DNA from: Salinispirillum sp049115955
Lineage (GTDB): Bacteria > Pseudomonadota > Gammaproteobacteria > Pseudomonadales > Natronospirillaceae
Direction of reading: 5' to 3'
Length of the DNA stretch: 64,000 bases
NCBI GenBank assembly: GCA_049115955.1
Contig: JAGDZJ010000004.1
Coordinates: forward strand, 124,001 to 188,000
Of the stretch, positions 17,468 to 26,649 are shown one piece after another (the first letter of the stretch is position 1; every line of letters begins with the position of its first letter). The translations under genes and the position numbers were made by a program. Under the pieces are notes generated by a model. The model worked only from the letters and a program-made list of their open reading frames with translations, was not told the DNA's origin and did not search any database.

Positions 17468-19411
17468 ATGTCTAATCCCGTTACTCGCGCTTGGCGTTCA
17501 CTGGGCTTTGGGGTGCGTTTAACCCTGATGATGGTTACGCTGATGCTGGCTTCGATTGTACTTTTGACTAGTTTAGTTTTCGTGCAATATCAACGCGCAC
17601 AAGTAAATGCTGCCTTGGCCGAACTGGAGGGTGCTAGCCAAAGTAACGCTCAATCGTTCACTGAATGGCTGTTGGCACGACAAGACGAAATGCGCTATCT
17701 CGCCACCGTGGACGATGCGGTTAACCTGAATCTACCCAGCATCACGTCGTTGATGGGCACGCTGGCTAACCAAGGTGGCTTTTATGACACCATTTTTGTC
17801 GTTGGCCCTGACGGCATAGGCCTGAGTGGCGTGAGTTATGAGAACAACCGGGCTCGTATCATGCCTACCAGCGAAGCGAACGCCTTTAATGTGGCAGACC
17901 GCGCTTGGTTTCGTTCCGCCATATCCGGGCAAGATGCTTTCTCACAACCTGTTGTATCCCGCGCCACTGGGGCCGCCGTCAGCACGGTGGCCATCCCTAT
18001 TCGGCGTGATGGCCAGATCGTTGCGGTGATGCGCGGAGCGGTACAGATGGATACCTTGGTGGATCGCGTCGCTGAGCTAGAACGCGATGAAGGGACAGAA
18101 ATTTATCTTTTGGATGGCGCCGGCCTCGCCATTACGCCCGCGAGCTCTATTAGGGATCGTAGCCAAGCACTGCAAACACAGGCCGCTGAGGCAGTAATAG
18201 CCGAACGCAACTTCGTCGGCCGCTACACTAATGCCGCAGGCACGCCCATTGTCGGCAGCGTATCCTACATCCCCATGCTGGACTGGGGGTTGGTGCTGGA
18301 AACCACCGAAGCAGTCGCGTTGTCCGAAGTGTCACGTATGTTGATATCGCTCATCTTTATCTCTGGCCTCGTCATCGCCGGTTCAGTGGCCGTATGTCTT
18401 GCCTTGGTGCGCTCCATTACGCGCACCTTGGGTGGCGATCCAAATTATGCTGCACGCATTGTGCACCAAGTGTCTGACGGTGATTTGACCGCCGACATCC
18501 AAATTCGTGCCAATGACACCACCAGCTTGCTCGCGTCTATCCACACCATGCAGCAGAATTTACGTCAGATGATGCGTGATATCGCCAGCTATTCGGACCA
18601 AGTGGCCGCGTCCTCCACTGAGCTGGCGCAGATCAACGAAGAAACGGAAGCAGGCATTCATCGCCAAGTCCAAGAAATCAGCAGTTCTGCCACAGCCATG
18701 AACGAAATGACGGCCACGCTGGAAGAAGTTGCGCGAAATACGCAGAGCACCGCCGACGCCTCGCGCAGTGCCAGCGACGCTGCAGAAACGGGACGCGCGG
18801 TGGTGCAGTCGACGATCGATTCGATCCGCAACCTGGCGGCCGAAGTCGAGAACGCCACAAAGGTCATCAATGAAGTGAAGCAGGACAGTGACCGTATTGG
18901 CAGCATTCTGCAGGTGATTGAGGCCATTGCCGAGCAAACGAACTTATTAGCCTTGAACGCGGCGATAGAAGCGGCTCGGGCGGGTGAAAGCGGTCGTGGT
19001 TTCGCCGTGGTCGCTGACGAGGTGCGTAATCTTGCCAGTCGCACCAAGGACTCGACCACCGAAATTCAGGCCATGATTGAGAAGCTGCAATCCGGATCGG
19101 ACCGCGCAGTGCAGGCCATGGTGGTGAGCACTAAGGGCACCGAGACCAGCGTCGAGCGCGCCACCGACACGGGCGAACAATTGGAAAGCATCGCCTCGGC
19201 CGTGGCCATGATCGACCAAACGGCGCAGCAAATTGCCAGCGCCACGGAAGAGCAAACCGCAGTGTCCAAAGACATCAACAAGAGCATCCACAGCATCAGT
19301 GACGTGGCCGAACAAACCGCAGTCAATGTTCAGCAGTCAACACAGGCCAGTGATGCTCTGGCAAAGTTGGCTGAGCAACTGAAAGCGTTGGTGTTTCAAT
19401 TCAAACTGTAA
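17468..19411 (+). CDS. Methyl-accepting chemotaxis protein with dCache-type sensor
   Basis: Inner-membrane chemoreceptor of 647 residues. TM1 (LTLMMVTLMLASIVLLTSLVF) is followed by a periplasmic domain of about 280 residues with the double-Cache pattern (FYDTIFVVGPDGIGLSG, ADRAWFRSAISGQ, VSRATGAAVSTVAIPI). TM2, HAMP and a signalling domain follow, with the conserved hairpin tip EQTNLLALNAAIEAARAGE. ATG 17468 has GGAG nine bases upstream. It follows the peptide importer operon by 165 bases and could sense the same class of ligand; that is inference. A strong terminator follows the gene. No C-terminal receptor pentapeptide for CheR was seen. Confidence 0.92.
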   Translation: MSNPVTRAWRSLGFGVRLTLMMVTLMLASIVLLTSLVFVQYQRAQVNAALAELEGASQSNAQSFTEWLLARQDEMRYLATVDDAVNLNLPSITSLMGTLANQGGFYDTIFVVGPDGIGLSGVSYENNRARIMPTSEANAFNVADRAWFRSAISGQDAFSQPVVSRATGAAVSTVAIPIRRDGQIVAVMRGAVQMDTLVDRVAELERDEGTEIYLLDGAGLAITPASSIRDRSQALQTQAAEAVIAERNFVGRYTNAAGTPIVGSVSYIPMLDWGLVLETTEAVALSEVSRMLISLIFISGLVIAGSVAVCLALVRSITRTLGGDPNYAARIVHQVSDGDLTADIQIRANDTTSLLASIHTMQQNLRQMMRDIASYSDQVAASSTELAQINEETEAGIHRQVQEISSSATAMNEMTATLEEVARNTQSTADASRSASDAAETGRAVVQSTIDSIRNLAAEVENATKVINEVKQDSDRIGSILQVIEAIAEQTNLLALNAAIEAARAGESGRGFAVVADEVRNLASRTKDSTTEIQAMIEKLQSGSDRAVQAMVVSTKGTETSVERATDTGEQLESIASAVAMIDQTAQQIASATEEQTAVSKDINKSIHSISDVAEQTAVNVQQSTQASDALAKLAEQLKALVFQFKL

Positions 19412-19450
19412 GAGAGGTTTCGACGATCACCATCTGATCGTGATAAACCA

Positions 19451-19493
19451 CTGAAAATGCCGAACAGCTTCAATTGTTGTTCGGCATTTTCAG
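19451..19493 (+). terminator. Terminator after the chemoreceptor gene
   Basis: A perfect 16-bp inverted repeat: CTGAAAATGCCGAACA (19451-19466) pairs with TGTTCGGCATTTTCAG (19478-19493) around an 11-base loop. The GC-rich core is followed by TTTT, so the plus strand forms a standard intrinsic terminator. The A-run on the left makes it work in reverse as well. Confidence 0.85.
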
Positions 19494-19581
19494 TTATCAT
19501 ACTGGGCAAACGGGTACCGACTGGATGGAGCCATTCGTGTATCTACCACACAATAATTATAACTTATAAGGATCCTCCTTA

Positions 19582-20460
19582 ATGGAAGCCAGCGTATTCA
19601 CAGCTCTCTTTCTACCCATTGCCCTCGCCGTCATTATGCTGGGAATGGGCCTGTCGCTCACGACGGATCATTTCAAACAAGTACTGATCACCCCAAAGCC
19701 GGTGCTGACGGGCCTTATTTTGCAAATCATAGCACTGCCAATATTGGCGTGGATCATTGCCGTAGCCTTTCGCTTACCACCTGAATTGGCGGTTGGTTTG
19801 ATGTTGATCGCAGCCTGCCCCGGTGGGCCTACGTCTAACCTCATATCGCACTTAGCCCAAGGTAATACAGCGCTGTCTATTACGCTAACGGCATTGAGCA
19901 GCGTGCTGGTGATCATCGCGTTGCCTTTTATCATCAATTACTCGTCGCTGTATTTTATGGGTGAAGGCCAGTTCGTCGCTTTGCCGGTCATTCCAACGAT
20001 ATTGCAAATTGTGGTCATTACCTTGATCCCGGTAAGCATCGGCATGATGTTGAAAAGCCGCTTCCCGCGCTTTGCCGAGCGCTCGCAAAAGAGCGTTAAG
20101 ATTGTCTCGGCGGTGTTTCTAGCCTTGGTGATTGTGGGTGCACTGGCGCGGGAAAAAGAAAACTTGTTAGGCTTCTTCTTATTGGTGGGTTTTGCGGCGT
20201 TGGCGTTAAACCTTGCGTCTATGGTCGTAGGCTACATAGGTGCACGCGTAATGCGCCTGAATTTGGCACAGGTGCGCGCGATCACTGTGGAAGTGGGCAT
20301 TCAAAACGGGACGCTGGGCATTGCGGTTGCCACCGCACCGACGCTGCTGAACAACAGCACCATGTCGATTCCGGCGGCGATTTACAGCCTGATTATGTTT
20401 GCGACCGGTGCCTTAGTGATTCTGTGGGGTAATTTGAATCACCGTCGTCACGGCGGCTGA
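19582..20460 (+). CDS. Bile acid:sodium symporter (BASS) family transporter
   Basis: Inner-membrane protein of 292 residues with about nine to ten helices. It carries BASS-family motifs: GMGLSLTTDHFKQVL near the N-terminus, and the substrate-site region AACPGGPTSNLISHLAQGNTALSITLTALSS. The second crossover GIQNGTLGIAVA shows the usual N-G-T. Family members move organic anions with sodium; the substrate cannot be told. It converges on marC with 11 bases between the stops. Confidence 0.88.
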   Translation: MEASVFTALFLPIALAVIMLGMGLSLTTDHFKQVLITPKPVLTGLILQIIALPILAWIIAVAFRLPPELAVGLMLIAACPGGPTSNLISHLAQGNTALSITLTALSSVLVIIALPFIINYSSLYFMGEGQFVALPVIPTILQIVVITLIPVSIGMMLKSRFPRFAERSQKSVKIVSAVFLALVIVGALAREKENLLGFFLLVGFAALALNLASMVVGYIGARVMRLNLAQVRAITVEVGIQNGTLGIAVATAPTLLNNSTMSIPAAIYSLIMFATGALVILWGNLNHRRHGG

Positions 20461-20471
20461 TCTACGGAACG

Positions 20472-21089
20472 TTAAACACCGAACCACAGATTACGAGCCC
20501 CGGTAAAAACAATCTGTGAGGCCATAGCCGCCAGTACCAAGCCGGTGATCTTGCTCAGAATGTTCAAGCCGGTCTTGCCCATGATTTTTTCAATGCGTGA
20601 GGCTAAGAACAGCAAGATCATCAAGGCGCCCAACGCCACCATTACCGCCACCAGACCCACCACGGTATCCCATGCCGTGGTCAGATCCGCCGAAATAACC
20701 AAGATAGCACCGATGGTCGCCGGGCCAATGATGGTAGGAATGGCTAAGGGCACCACGGCGATGTCGTCACGCGGCCCGGTGTTCTCTGGCAAGTCCATGG
20801 CGTGGCTGCGCTCACCGCTGTTAACCAGACTGACGGCCGAGAGAAACAACAGCGACCCCGCACCGACGCGAAAGGCATCCAAGGTAATCCCCAACATGCC
20901 AAACAACGCAGTGCCGAAGAAAAACAGGATCACCACCACGGTGGCGGCGGAAAAAATGGCGCGCCGAATGATGCGCCTTTTCTCAGACGGACTGTCACGT
21001 TTGGTCAGTGCCAGAAACATCGATACCACGAAGAAGGGCGCGAATAGAAAGAAGAACTGGATAAACGTCGTGAAAAACAACGTCAGCAT
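20472..21089 (-). CDS. MarC-family integral membrane protein
   Basis: The protein has 205 residues and six predicted helices. The family pattern shows in LFAPFFVVSMFLALTK, VPLAIPTIIGPATIGAILV (a conserved Pro-Gly segment) and the C-terminal GLVLAAMASQIVFTGARNLW. MarC proteins have no settled function; the old link with multiple antibiotic resistance was not upheld. The start ATG overlaps the TAA of the upstream RimK-like gene by one base, so the two are co-transcribed. Confidence 0.9.
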   Translation of the reverse strand: MLTLFFTTFIQFFFLFAPFFVVSMFLALTKRDSPSEKRRIIRRAIFSAATVVVILFFFGTALFGMLGITLDAFRVGAGSLLFLSAVSLVNSGERSHAMDLPENTGPRDDIAVVPLAIPTIIGPATIGAILVISADLTTAWDTVVGLVAVMVALGALMILLFLASRIEKIMGKTGLNILSKITGLVLAAMASQIVFTGARNLWFGV

Positions 21090-22579
21090 TACTTCGCTCC
21101 CACGCGCTTGCGCTCAAGACGACGCAAAAACTCTTCCATGATCAGCGTATATAGACCATCACCGAGGTACTTGTCTTCCACCGCAGAGTCGACATTGGGA
21201 TTGTCGTTTACTTCGATAACCACCACTTTGTCGCCACTTTGCTTGAGATCCACGCCGTACAAGCTGTTACCGATCAAACTCGCCGCTTTAACGGCCGCTT
21301 TCACCACCTTCTGCGGTGCTTCATGCACCGCCATGGTCCTAAAGCCACCGGTCTCTACCTTACCCGCCCCTTGGTGGTTATAAATCTGCCAGTGCCCCTT
21401 GGTCATGAAGTATTGGCAAGCAAAAATAGGTTTGCCGTCTAACACGCCGATGCGCCAGTCGTAGTCGGTGTACATGTACTCTTGCGCCAACAACAATGAT
21501 GACCGCTTGAACAGCGCTTCCGTCTGGTTCTGAAAGGCTTCGGCGTCGGCCACCTTCACGACACCGCGCGAGAAACTGCCGTCGGGAATTTTTAGCACCA
21601 ACGGATAGCCTAAGGCCTCTGCTGCAGCGCCAAGGTCTTCCGGGCGATCACGACTGATGATGCGTGTGGCCGGTGCGGGTACTTTGTTAGTGGCCAATAA
21701 ATCGGCCAAGTACACCTTGTTGGTGCATTTCAAAATAGATTCGGCGTCGTCCATAACCACCATACCTTCCGCTTCCGCTTTTTTGGCAAAGCGGTAGGTG
21801 TGGTTGTCGATGCCCGTGGTTTCGCGAATGAACAAGCCATCGAATTCCGCCAAGCGGCCCAAATCGCCTTTACCGATCATTTCGACATCGATGCCTAAAC
21901 GCTTACCGGCCGCGACGAATTTCTTCAACGCCACCTTGTCCGACGGCGGCATGGCCTCGTTGGGGTCTACCAACATGGCCAGATCGTAACGCGCACTGCG
22001 GCGTGAGCGTGGTTTCCGCCACACCTTACGACTGAATTGATCCAGCGCCGCCGCAAAGGCGTCCTCTTCCTGCTCGGTCAGTTGATGCAAGGCACCCGAC
22101 TTCAGACTGTGAATATGCCACGCACTGGCCGTGTCCTGCTGGAACACAACGCGCAGAATGGGGCAGGGAAACTGCTCAAACAACTGACGCGCAACGGATG
22201 ACAACGCGTCAAACGGACTCTGACCGAAGAAGAACACGACCTCAACCCTGCCATTTTCACTCAGGGTCTCTGACTGACTCAGTTTTTTCAGTGTGGCGTT
22301 TAAGTCGTCCATCTGCAGGCTATAGATGGATTTTTTTCCGAGGTCATTCAACGTGCGCACGGAAGGCAGCACTTTTTGCCCACGAGCTTCCGCGAGCAAC
22401 GAGCAATAATACCCGTTGCTCAGGTACTGGTACTTGCGACACAGGTTTAATACCCGCGTCCCGGTTGGACGGCTACCCTCCGGTTGCGTCAGATAATCCT
22501 GAAAACTCACCACGTTGTCGGTGGGGTAATAGGATTTCCAGTCTTTAATTCGATCAACAACAATCAGTAAGTCGGCCAT
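21089..22579 (-). CDS. RimK-like ATP-grasp ligase with RLAN N-terminal domain
   Basis: The protein has 496 residues. The first ~190 match the RimK-like ATP-grasp N-terminal type (LLIVVDRIKDWKSYYPTDNV, VFFFGQSPFDALSSVARQLF). The rest is an ATP-grasp domain with GYPLVLKIPDGSFSRGV, LAQEYMYTDYDWRIGVLDGK and the metal-binding VVIEVNDNPNVDS. Such enzymes join an amino acid or peptide to a carboxylate using ATP. It is divergent from a GNAT-C39 peptidase gene 125 bases away, a pairing I know to be conserved in many proteobacteria. The target is unknown. It ends on the marC start. Confidence 0.9.
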   Translation of the reverse strand: MADLLIVVDRIKDWKSYYPTDNVVSFQDYLTQPEGSRPTGTRVLNLCRKYQYLSNGYYCSLLAEARGQKVLPSVRTLNDLGKKSIYSLQMDDLNATLKKLSQSETLSENGRVEVVFFFGQSPFDALSSVARQLFEQFPCPILRVVFQQDTASAWHIHSLKSGALHQLTEQEEDAFAAALDQFSRKVWRKPRSRRSARYDLAMLVDPNEAMPPSDKVALKKFVAAGKRLGIDVEMIGKGDLGRLAEFDGLFIRETTGIDNHTYRFAKKAEAEGMVVMDDAESILKCTNKVYLADLLATNKVPAPATRIISRDRPEDLGAAAEALGYPLVLKIPDGSFSRGVVKVADAEAFQNQTEALFKRSSLLLAQEYMYTDYDWRIGVLDGKPIFACQYFMTKGHWQIYNHQGAGKVETGGFRTMAVHEAPQKVVKAAVKAASLIGNSLYGVDLKQSGDKVVVIEVNDNPNVDSAVEDKYLGDGLYTLIMEEFLRRLERKRVGAK

Positions 22580-22704
22580 GCGTCTGCCTTGACGGTGATA
22601 ATAAGGGAAACGATCTGTTTTTTTACGCTAATGAAGCGTAGTCTAGGTGTTCAAACCCAATTGGTAAACGCTCATTTATTTTACATTGAGCGGCCACTAT
22701 CACC

Positions 22705-23826
22705 ATGACGTTGAGTTCCTATTCGTTGCATATACGCCAAGCCACCGCTGACGACATTCCCCGTCTGCATACCCTAGAACAACTGTGCTTTTCTGGCGAC
22801 CGCCTGAGTCGGCGCAGTTTTCGTCGTTTGATCAAACGCGACACGGCAGATCTGTGGTTGGCCGAAAGCGACGACGACCCTGAGACAGAATTATTGGGCT
22901 ATGTCTTGGTGCTTTATCGGCGTGGTACCGCACTGAGCCGCGTGTATTCGTTGGCGGTGTCTCCCAGCGCGCAAGGCATGGGGATAGGTCGGCGTTTGAT
23001 GCAACAAGCCGAACAAGCGGCTGACGCGCGCGGTTGCATTCATATGCGACTGGAAGTGCGCGCCGACAACCCGGCGGCGATTCGGCTTTACCAGGGGCTG
23101 CGTTACCGACAGTTCGCCGCCGTTGATGATTACTATGAAGATCACACCTCGGCGCTGCGCTTTGAAAAACGTATTCACCATTTTGACGGTCAAGCGGTTA
23201 CACCGCTGCCATTCTATGCGCAAACCACGGCGTTCACGTGTGGCCCCGCCTCCCTGATGATGGCCATGGCGGCACTGCGACCCAGTTTGAAAACCGATCG
23301 CGCACTGGAACTCCAACTCTGGCGGGAGGCCACCACCATTTATATGACGTCCGGGCACGGCGGTTGCAGCCCGCACGGACTGGCCCTGGCGGCGCATCGA
23401 CGTGGCTTTCAAGTCGAGCTGTATGTGAATAATCTGGGGCCACTGTTTACCGAAGGCGTGCGCAATCAGGCGAAAAAGTCGGTGCTGGAAGTGGTGCACC
23501 AGTCGTTCCTGCAAGAACTGCAGGCGGTGCAATTACCCATTGAAACCCAAATACCGGACGCCGCCGCGTTAGCACAGCGGGTTATGGCGGGGGCCATTCC
23601 GCTGGTGATGATCAGCAGTTATCGTTTTACGCGTGAGAAAGCACCGCATTGGGTGGTCGTTTCGGCGGCGGATGACCGATACTTGTACTTACACGACCCG
23701 GAGATTGATGAAGATGATGAAGCATCGGCTACGGACAACGTCTATGTCCCTGTTCCATACGCGGACTTCGACCGCATGGCACGGTTTGGGCAAAACGCCT
23801 TGCGCACCACCGTGGTGCTCTCGTAA
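22705..23826 (+). CDS. GNAT acetyltransferase fused to C39-like cysteine peptidase
   Basis: The protein has 373 residues. Residues 7-155 form a GNAT domain with the acetyl-CoA loop SPSAQGMGIGRRLM. Residues 165-373 form a papain-like C39-type peptidase with nucleophile Cys179 in FTCGPASLMMAM, His315 in APHWVVVS and Asp331 in LYLHDPE, so the triad appears intact. No signal peptide is present, so it acts in the cytoplasm. With the divergent RimK-like ligase it suggests a system that makes or modifies a small peptide or tag and cleaves it; that is inference. The ATG is at 22705. Confidence 0.9.
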   Translation: MTLSSYSLHIRQATADDIPRLHTLEQLCFSGDRLSRRSFRRLIKRDTADLWLAESDDDPETELLGYVLVLYRRGTALSRVYSLAVSPSAQGMGIGRRLMQQAEQAADARGCIHMRLEVRADNPAAIRLYQGLRYRQFAAVDDYYEDHTSALRFEKRIHHFDGQAVTPLPFYAQTTAFTCGPASLMMAMAALRPSLKTDRALELQLWREATTIYMTSGHGGCSPHGLALAAHRRGFQVELYVNNLGPLFTEGVRNQAKKSVLEVVHQSFLQELQAVQLPIETQIPDAAALAQRVMAGAIPLVMISSYRFTREKAPHWVVVSAADDRYLYLHDPEIDEDDEASATDNVYVPVPYADFDRMARFGQNALRTTVVLS

Positions 23827-23890
23827 CCGCGTGTTTTGGTTGCATCACCGGCAAAACGATTCGACGGCGAGCGAGCAACCGTTCGACCCG

Positions 23891-24151
23891 TCAGTGCTGC
23901 TCGTCAGCGAAGACCAAACCAACCCCACGAAATGACCGCAAGACCGAACGCGCGGTAATGGTGAGTAAGCACAGGCTGGCAAACAACAGTATCCATGGGT
24001 AGCCAGCGAACTGAAATGCCAGCGGCATTAGGGCTTCTATGCTGGGCTGCCACAAGTCATGAACAGCAATCAATAACAGGATCACACCGACCACATCAAC
24101 AGCGAGGGCCAAGGGAGGTAGAGTCGCTCTGGAGCGCTTGGTGGGGGGCAT
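23891..24151 (-). CDS. Small two-helix membrane protein, DUF1418-like
   Basis: The protein has 86 residues. Two hydrophobic segments (LALAVDVVGVILLLIAVHDL and YPWILLFASLCLLTITARSV) follow a basic N-terminus. The general plan resembles the YbjC/DUF1418 family, but the match is by eye only. The ribosome-binding AGAGAGG lies six bases before the ATG and can pair with CCTCTCT 14 bases upstream (inverted repeat 24158-24164/24179-24185), which could restrain translation. Function unknown. Confidence 0.6.
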   Translation of the reverse strand: MPPTKRSRATLPPLALAVDVVGVILLLIAVHDLWQPSIEALMPLAFQFAGYPWILLFASLCLLTITARSVLRSFRGVGLVFADEQH

Positions 24152-24289
24152 GGTTGACCTCTCTCAGTGCTGTTGATAAGAGAGGCCATTGGGCCATACC
24201 CAATTGAGCGATTCAATAATTTGACGCTGTAAATGTGACCCAAGATACAAAAAAAAACGCTTGGGACACGCTTGCTCACAACTGCTTGA

Positions 24290-25009
24290 TTACGCGTCGC
24301 GCAGAACGCGCTTTTGCTCTTCGATCAGCGTCTCGATACCACCGGCCGCCAGCGCCAATAATTCGTTCAGCTCTGATGGCGTCAAGGCGTTGCCTTCAGC
24401 GGTGCCCTGCACCTCAACAAAACCGCCCTTGCTGGTCATCACGACATTCATATCGGTATCGGCTTTCGAGTCCTCTGCGTAATCGAGGTCTAATACGGCC
24501 GTACCGTTGTAGAGCCCAACGGATACGGCAGCGATCATGTGTTTCAACGGGTCGGTGGTGATTTTTTTGCTGCGCTGCAAATAACGCAAAGCGTCGACCA
24601 GCGCCACACACGCACCTGTAATAGCAGCCGTACGCGTACCGCCGTCGGCTTGCAACACATCGCAGTCTAAGGTGATGGTGTTCTCACCCAACGCCTTCAG
24701 ATCAATGGCGTTGCGCAAAGCACGACCAATAAGTCGACTAATCTCAATGGTGCGGCCACTTTGCTTGCCTTTGGCCGCTTCGCGCATGTTGCGGGTATTG
24801 GTGGCGCGCGGCAGCATGCCGTATTCGGCGGTCACCCAGCCTTCACCTTTGCCACGCATAAAGGGCGGTACACCCTCTGTGACCGAAGCGGTACAGAGGA
24901 CACGGGTGTCACCAAAACTGACCAAAACAGATCCCTCTGCATGTTTGGTGAAATGGCGCTCAAGCACGATCTCACGCAGTTCATTGGGTTGGCGGCCACT
25001 GGGTCTCAT
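24290..25009 (-). CDS. rph: Ribonuclease PH
   Basis: Phosphorolytic 3'-5' exoribonuclease that trims tRNA 3' ends. It has 239 residues, the normal length, starting MRPSGRQPNELREIVLERHF. Conserved blocks include GEGWVTAEYGMLPRATNTR, the RNA-binding GRTIEISRLIGRALR, the phosphate-site LDCDVLQADGGTRTA, and the C-terminal VEVQGTAEGNALTPSELNEL. The start at 25009 is set by family alignment and a GAGAG upstream; the open frame runs 23 codons further without family support. Confidence 0.96.
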   Translation of the reverse strand: MRPSGRQPNELREIVLERHFTKHAEGSVLVSFGDTRVLCTASVTEGVPPFMRGKGEGWVTAEYGMLPRATNTRNMREAAKGKQSGRTIEISRLIGRALRNAIDLKALGENTITLDCDVLQADGGTRTAAITGACVALVDALRYLQRSKKITTDPLKHMIAAVSVGLYNGTAVLDLDYAEDSKADTDMNVVMTSKGGFVEVQGTAEGNALTPSELNELLALAAGGIETLIEEQKRVLRDA

Positions 25010-25102
25010 AGTCTCTCTACCTATTGATGCATAAAGCCGACAGTCTACCCGTTGCGCGGCGGAATCCCAAGGGACCACCGCGCAAACGGGCTTACTGCGA
25101 GG

Positions 25103-26476
25103 TTAGGAGATCACTCGATAGCATGGCTCATAGTCGGTACCGCCCGGCAACTTCATACGATGCTGCGCAACAAACGCTTGGAGCAAATGATCCAGCGGCT
25201 GCATGATTTCTTGCTCGCCGCGCATTTCATAAGGCCCATGCTCTTCAATCAGGCGAATACCCTGATCCTTCACATTACCCGCCACAATGCCAGAGAACGC
25301 ACGGCGTAAATGTGCCGCCAACTCGTGCACGGGCTGATTCCGAGTCAACTTCAGGCTGGCCATGTTCTCATGCGTGGGTTCAAACGGGTGCTGAAAGTGC
25401 TCGTCGATTTTCAGTAACCAATTAAAGTGGAAGGCGTCGTTATGCTCGCGGCGATAACGCGTCACTTCATTAATGCCATGAGCCATCTCGCGGGCCACCA
25501 TGGAAGGGTCATCAATAATGATCTTGTACTGTTGCTGTGCCTCATAGCCCAGTGTTGCGCCGACAAATTCATGCAATTGCTGGAAATATGGCGCAGCACT
25601 TTCAGGTCCCGTTAGGATCAACGGAAACGGCAGGCTTTTGTTGTCCGGGTGCATCAATATGCCCAGGAAATATAGCAATTCTTCGGCCGTACCGGCGCCG
25701 CCGGGGAAGATAATAATGCCATGCCCAACGCGCACGAAAGCCTCCAGGCGTTTTTCAATATCCGGCAAGATGACCAGCTCGTTGACGATGGGGTTGGGCG
25801 CTTCGGCCGCAATAATACCGGGTTCAGTCAGGCCCACATAACGACCTCCGGTTATACGCTGCTTAGCGTGGGAAATGGTTGCGCCTTTCATCGGTCCTTT
25901 CATGGCGCCCGGCCCGCAACCGGTGCAGATATCTAACCCACGCAAGCCCAATTCGTGGCCCACGCGCTTAGTGTATTTGTACTCTTCTCGGTTGATGGAG
26001 TGTCCGCCCCAGCACACCACCATCTTAGGCTCGACACCGGCACGCAGCGTGCGGGCATTGCGCAACAGGTGAAACACGTAGTCGGTGATGCCTTGCGAGC
26101 TATCGAAGTCGACGCGCTTATGCTCCAGTTCACTCTGTGTAAAGACGATGTCGCGCAGGGCGCTGAACAGCATTTCTCGTGTACTGGCGATCATTTCGCC
26201 GTCCACAAAAGCATCACCGGGAGCATTAACCAGCTCTAAACGAATGCCTCGATCTTGTTGGTGAATATGAATATCGAAGTCTGGATAGGCTTCCAAAATA
26301 GTCTTGGCGTTGTCGCTGTCGGAGCCGGTATTCAGAATTGCCAAGGCACACTGACGAAACAGGGCATAGATACTGCCAGAACCGGTCGCTTTTAATTGCT
26401 GAACTTCGCGTTGCGACAAGGTCTCCAAGCTTCCTCTGGGTGACAATGACGCGTTGATTTTTTCTCTTGTGGTCAT
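25103..26476 (-). CDS. ppnN: Pyrimidine/purine nucleotide 5'-monophosphate nucleosidase
   Basis: Hydrolyses the N-glycosidic bond of nucleoside monophosphates. It has 457 residues, close to E. coli PpnN (YgdH). The nucleotide-binding core has the LOG-family signature GRYVGLTEPGIIAAE and HGIIIFPGGAGTAEELLYFLGI (PGGxGTxxE). A Cys/Gly-rich patch GLDICTGCGPGAMKGPMKGA precedes it. The ATG has GGAGGG just upstream. It is divergent from the amino-acid-binding lipoprotein gene. In E. coli the enzyme is stimulated by (p)ppGpp; whether that holds here cannot be seen. Confidence 0.94.
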   Translation of the reverse strand: MTTREKINASLSPRGSLETLSQREVQQLKATGSGSIYALFRQCALAILNTGSDSDNAKTILEAYPDFDIHIHQQDRGIRLELVNAPGDAFVDGEMIASTREMLFSALRDIVFTQSELEHKRVDFDSSQGITDYVFHLLRNARTLRAGVEPKMVVCWGGHSINREEYKYTKRVGHELGLRGLDICTGCGPGAMKGPMKGATISHAKQRITGGRYVGLTEPGIIAAEAPNPIVNELVILPDIEKRLEAFVRVGHGIIIFPGGAGTAEELLYFLGILMHPDNKSLPFPLILTGPESAAPYFQQLHEFVGATLGYEAQQQYKIIIDDPSMVAREMAHGINEVTRYRREHNDAFHFNWLLKIDEHFQHPFEPTHENMASLKLTRNQPVHELAAHLRRAFSGIVAGNVKDQGIRLIEEHGPYEMRGEQEIMQPLDHLLQAFVAQHRMKLPGGTDYEPCYRVIS

Positions 26477-26649
26477 ACTGACCCTCCGTGATTCTGTACT
26501 GCTTTAACACAACTAATACGCTGTATAGCGGGGTGTATTTTGCTGCATTTTCATCCATAGTATACGCACTGAACCGTCGTTCCGCCTGTATTTACCGCCG
26601 CACTGGTCAAGGTGGACCAGACACAACAACAAGAACTCAGGCCTGCACT

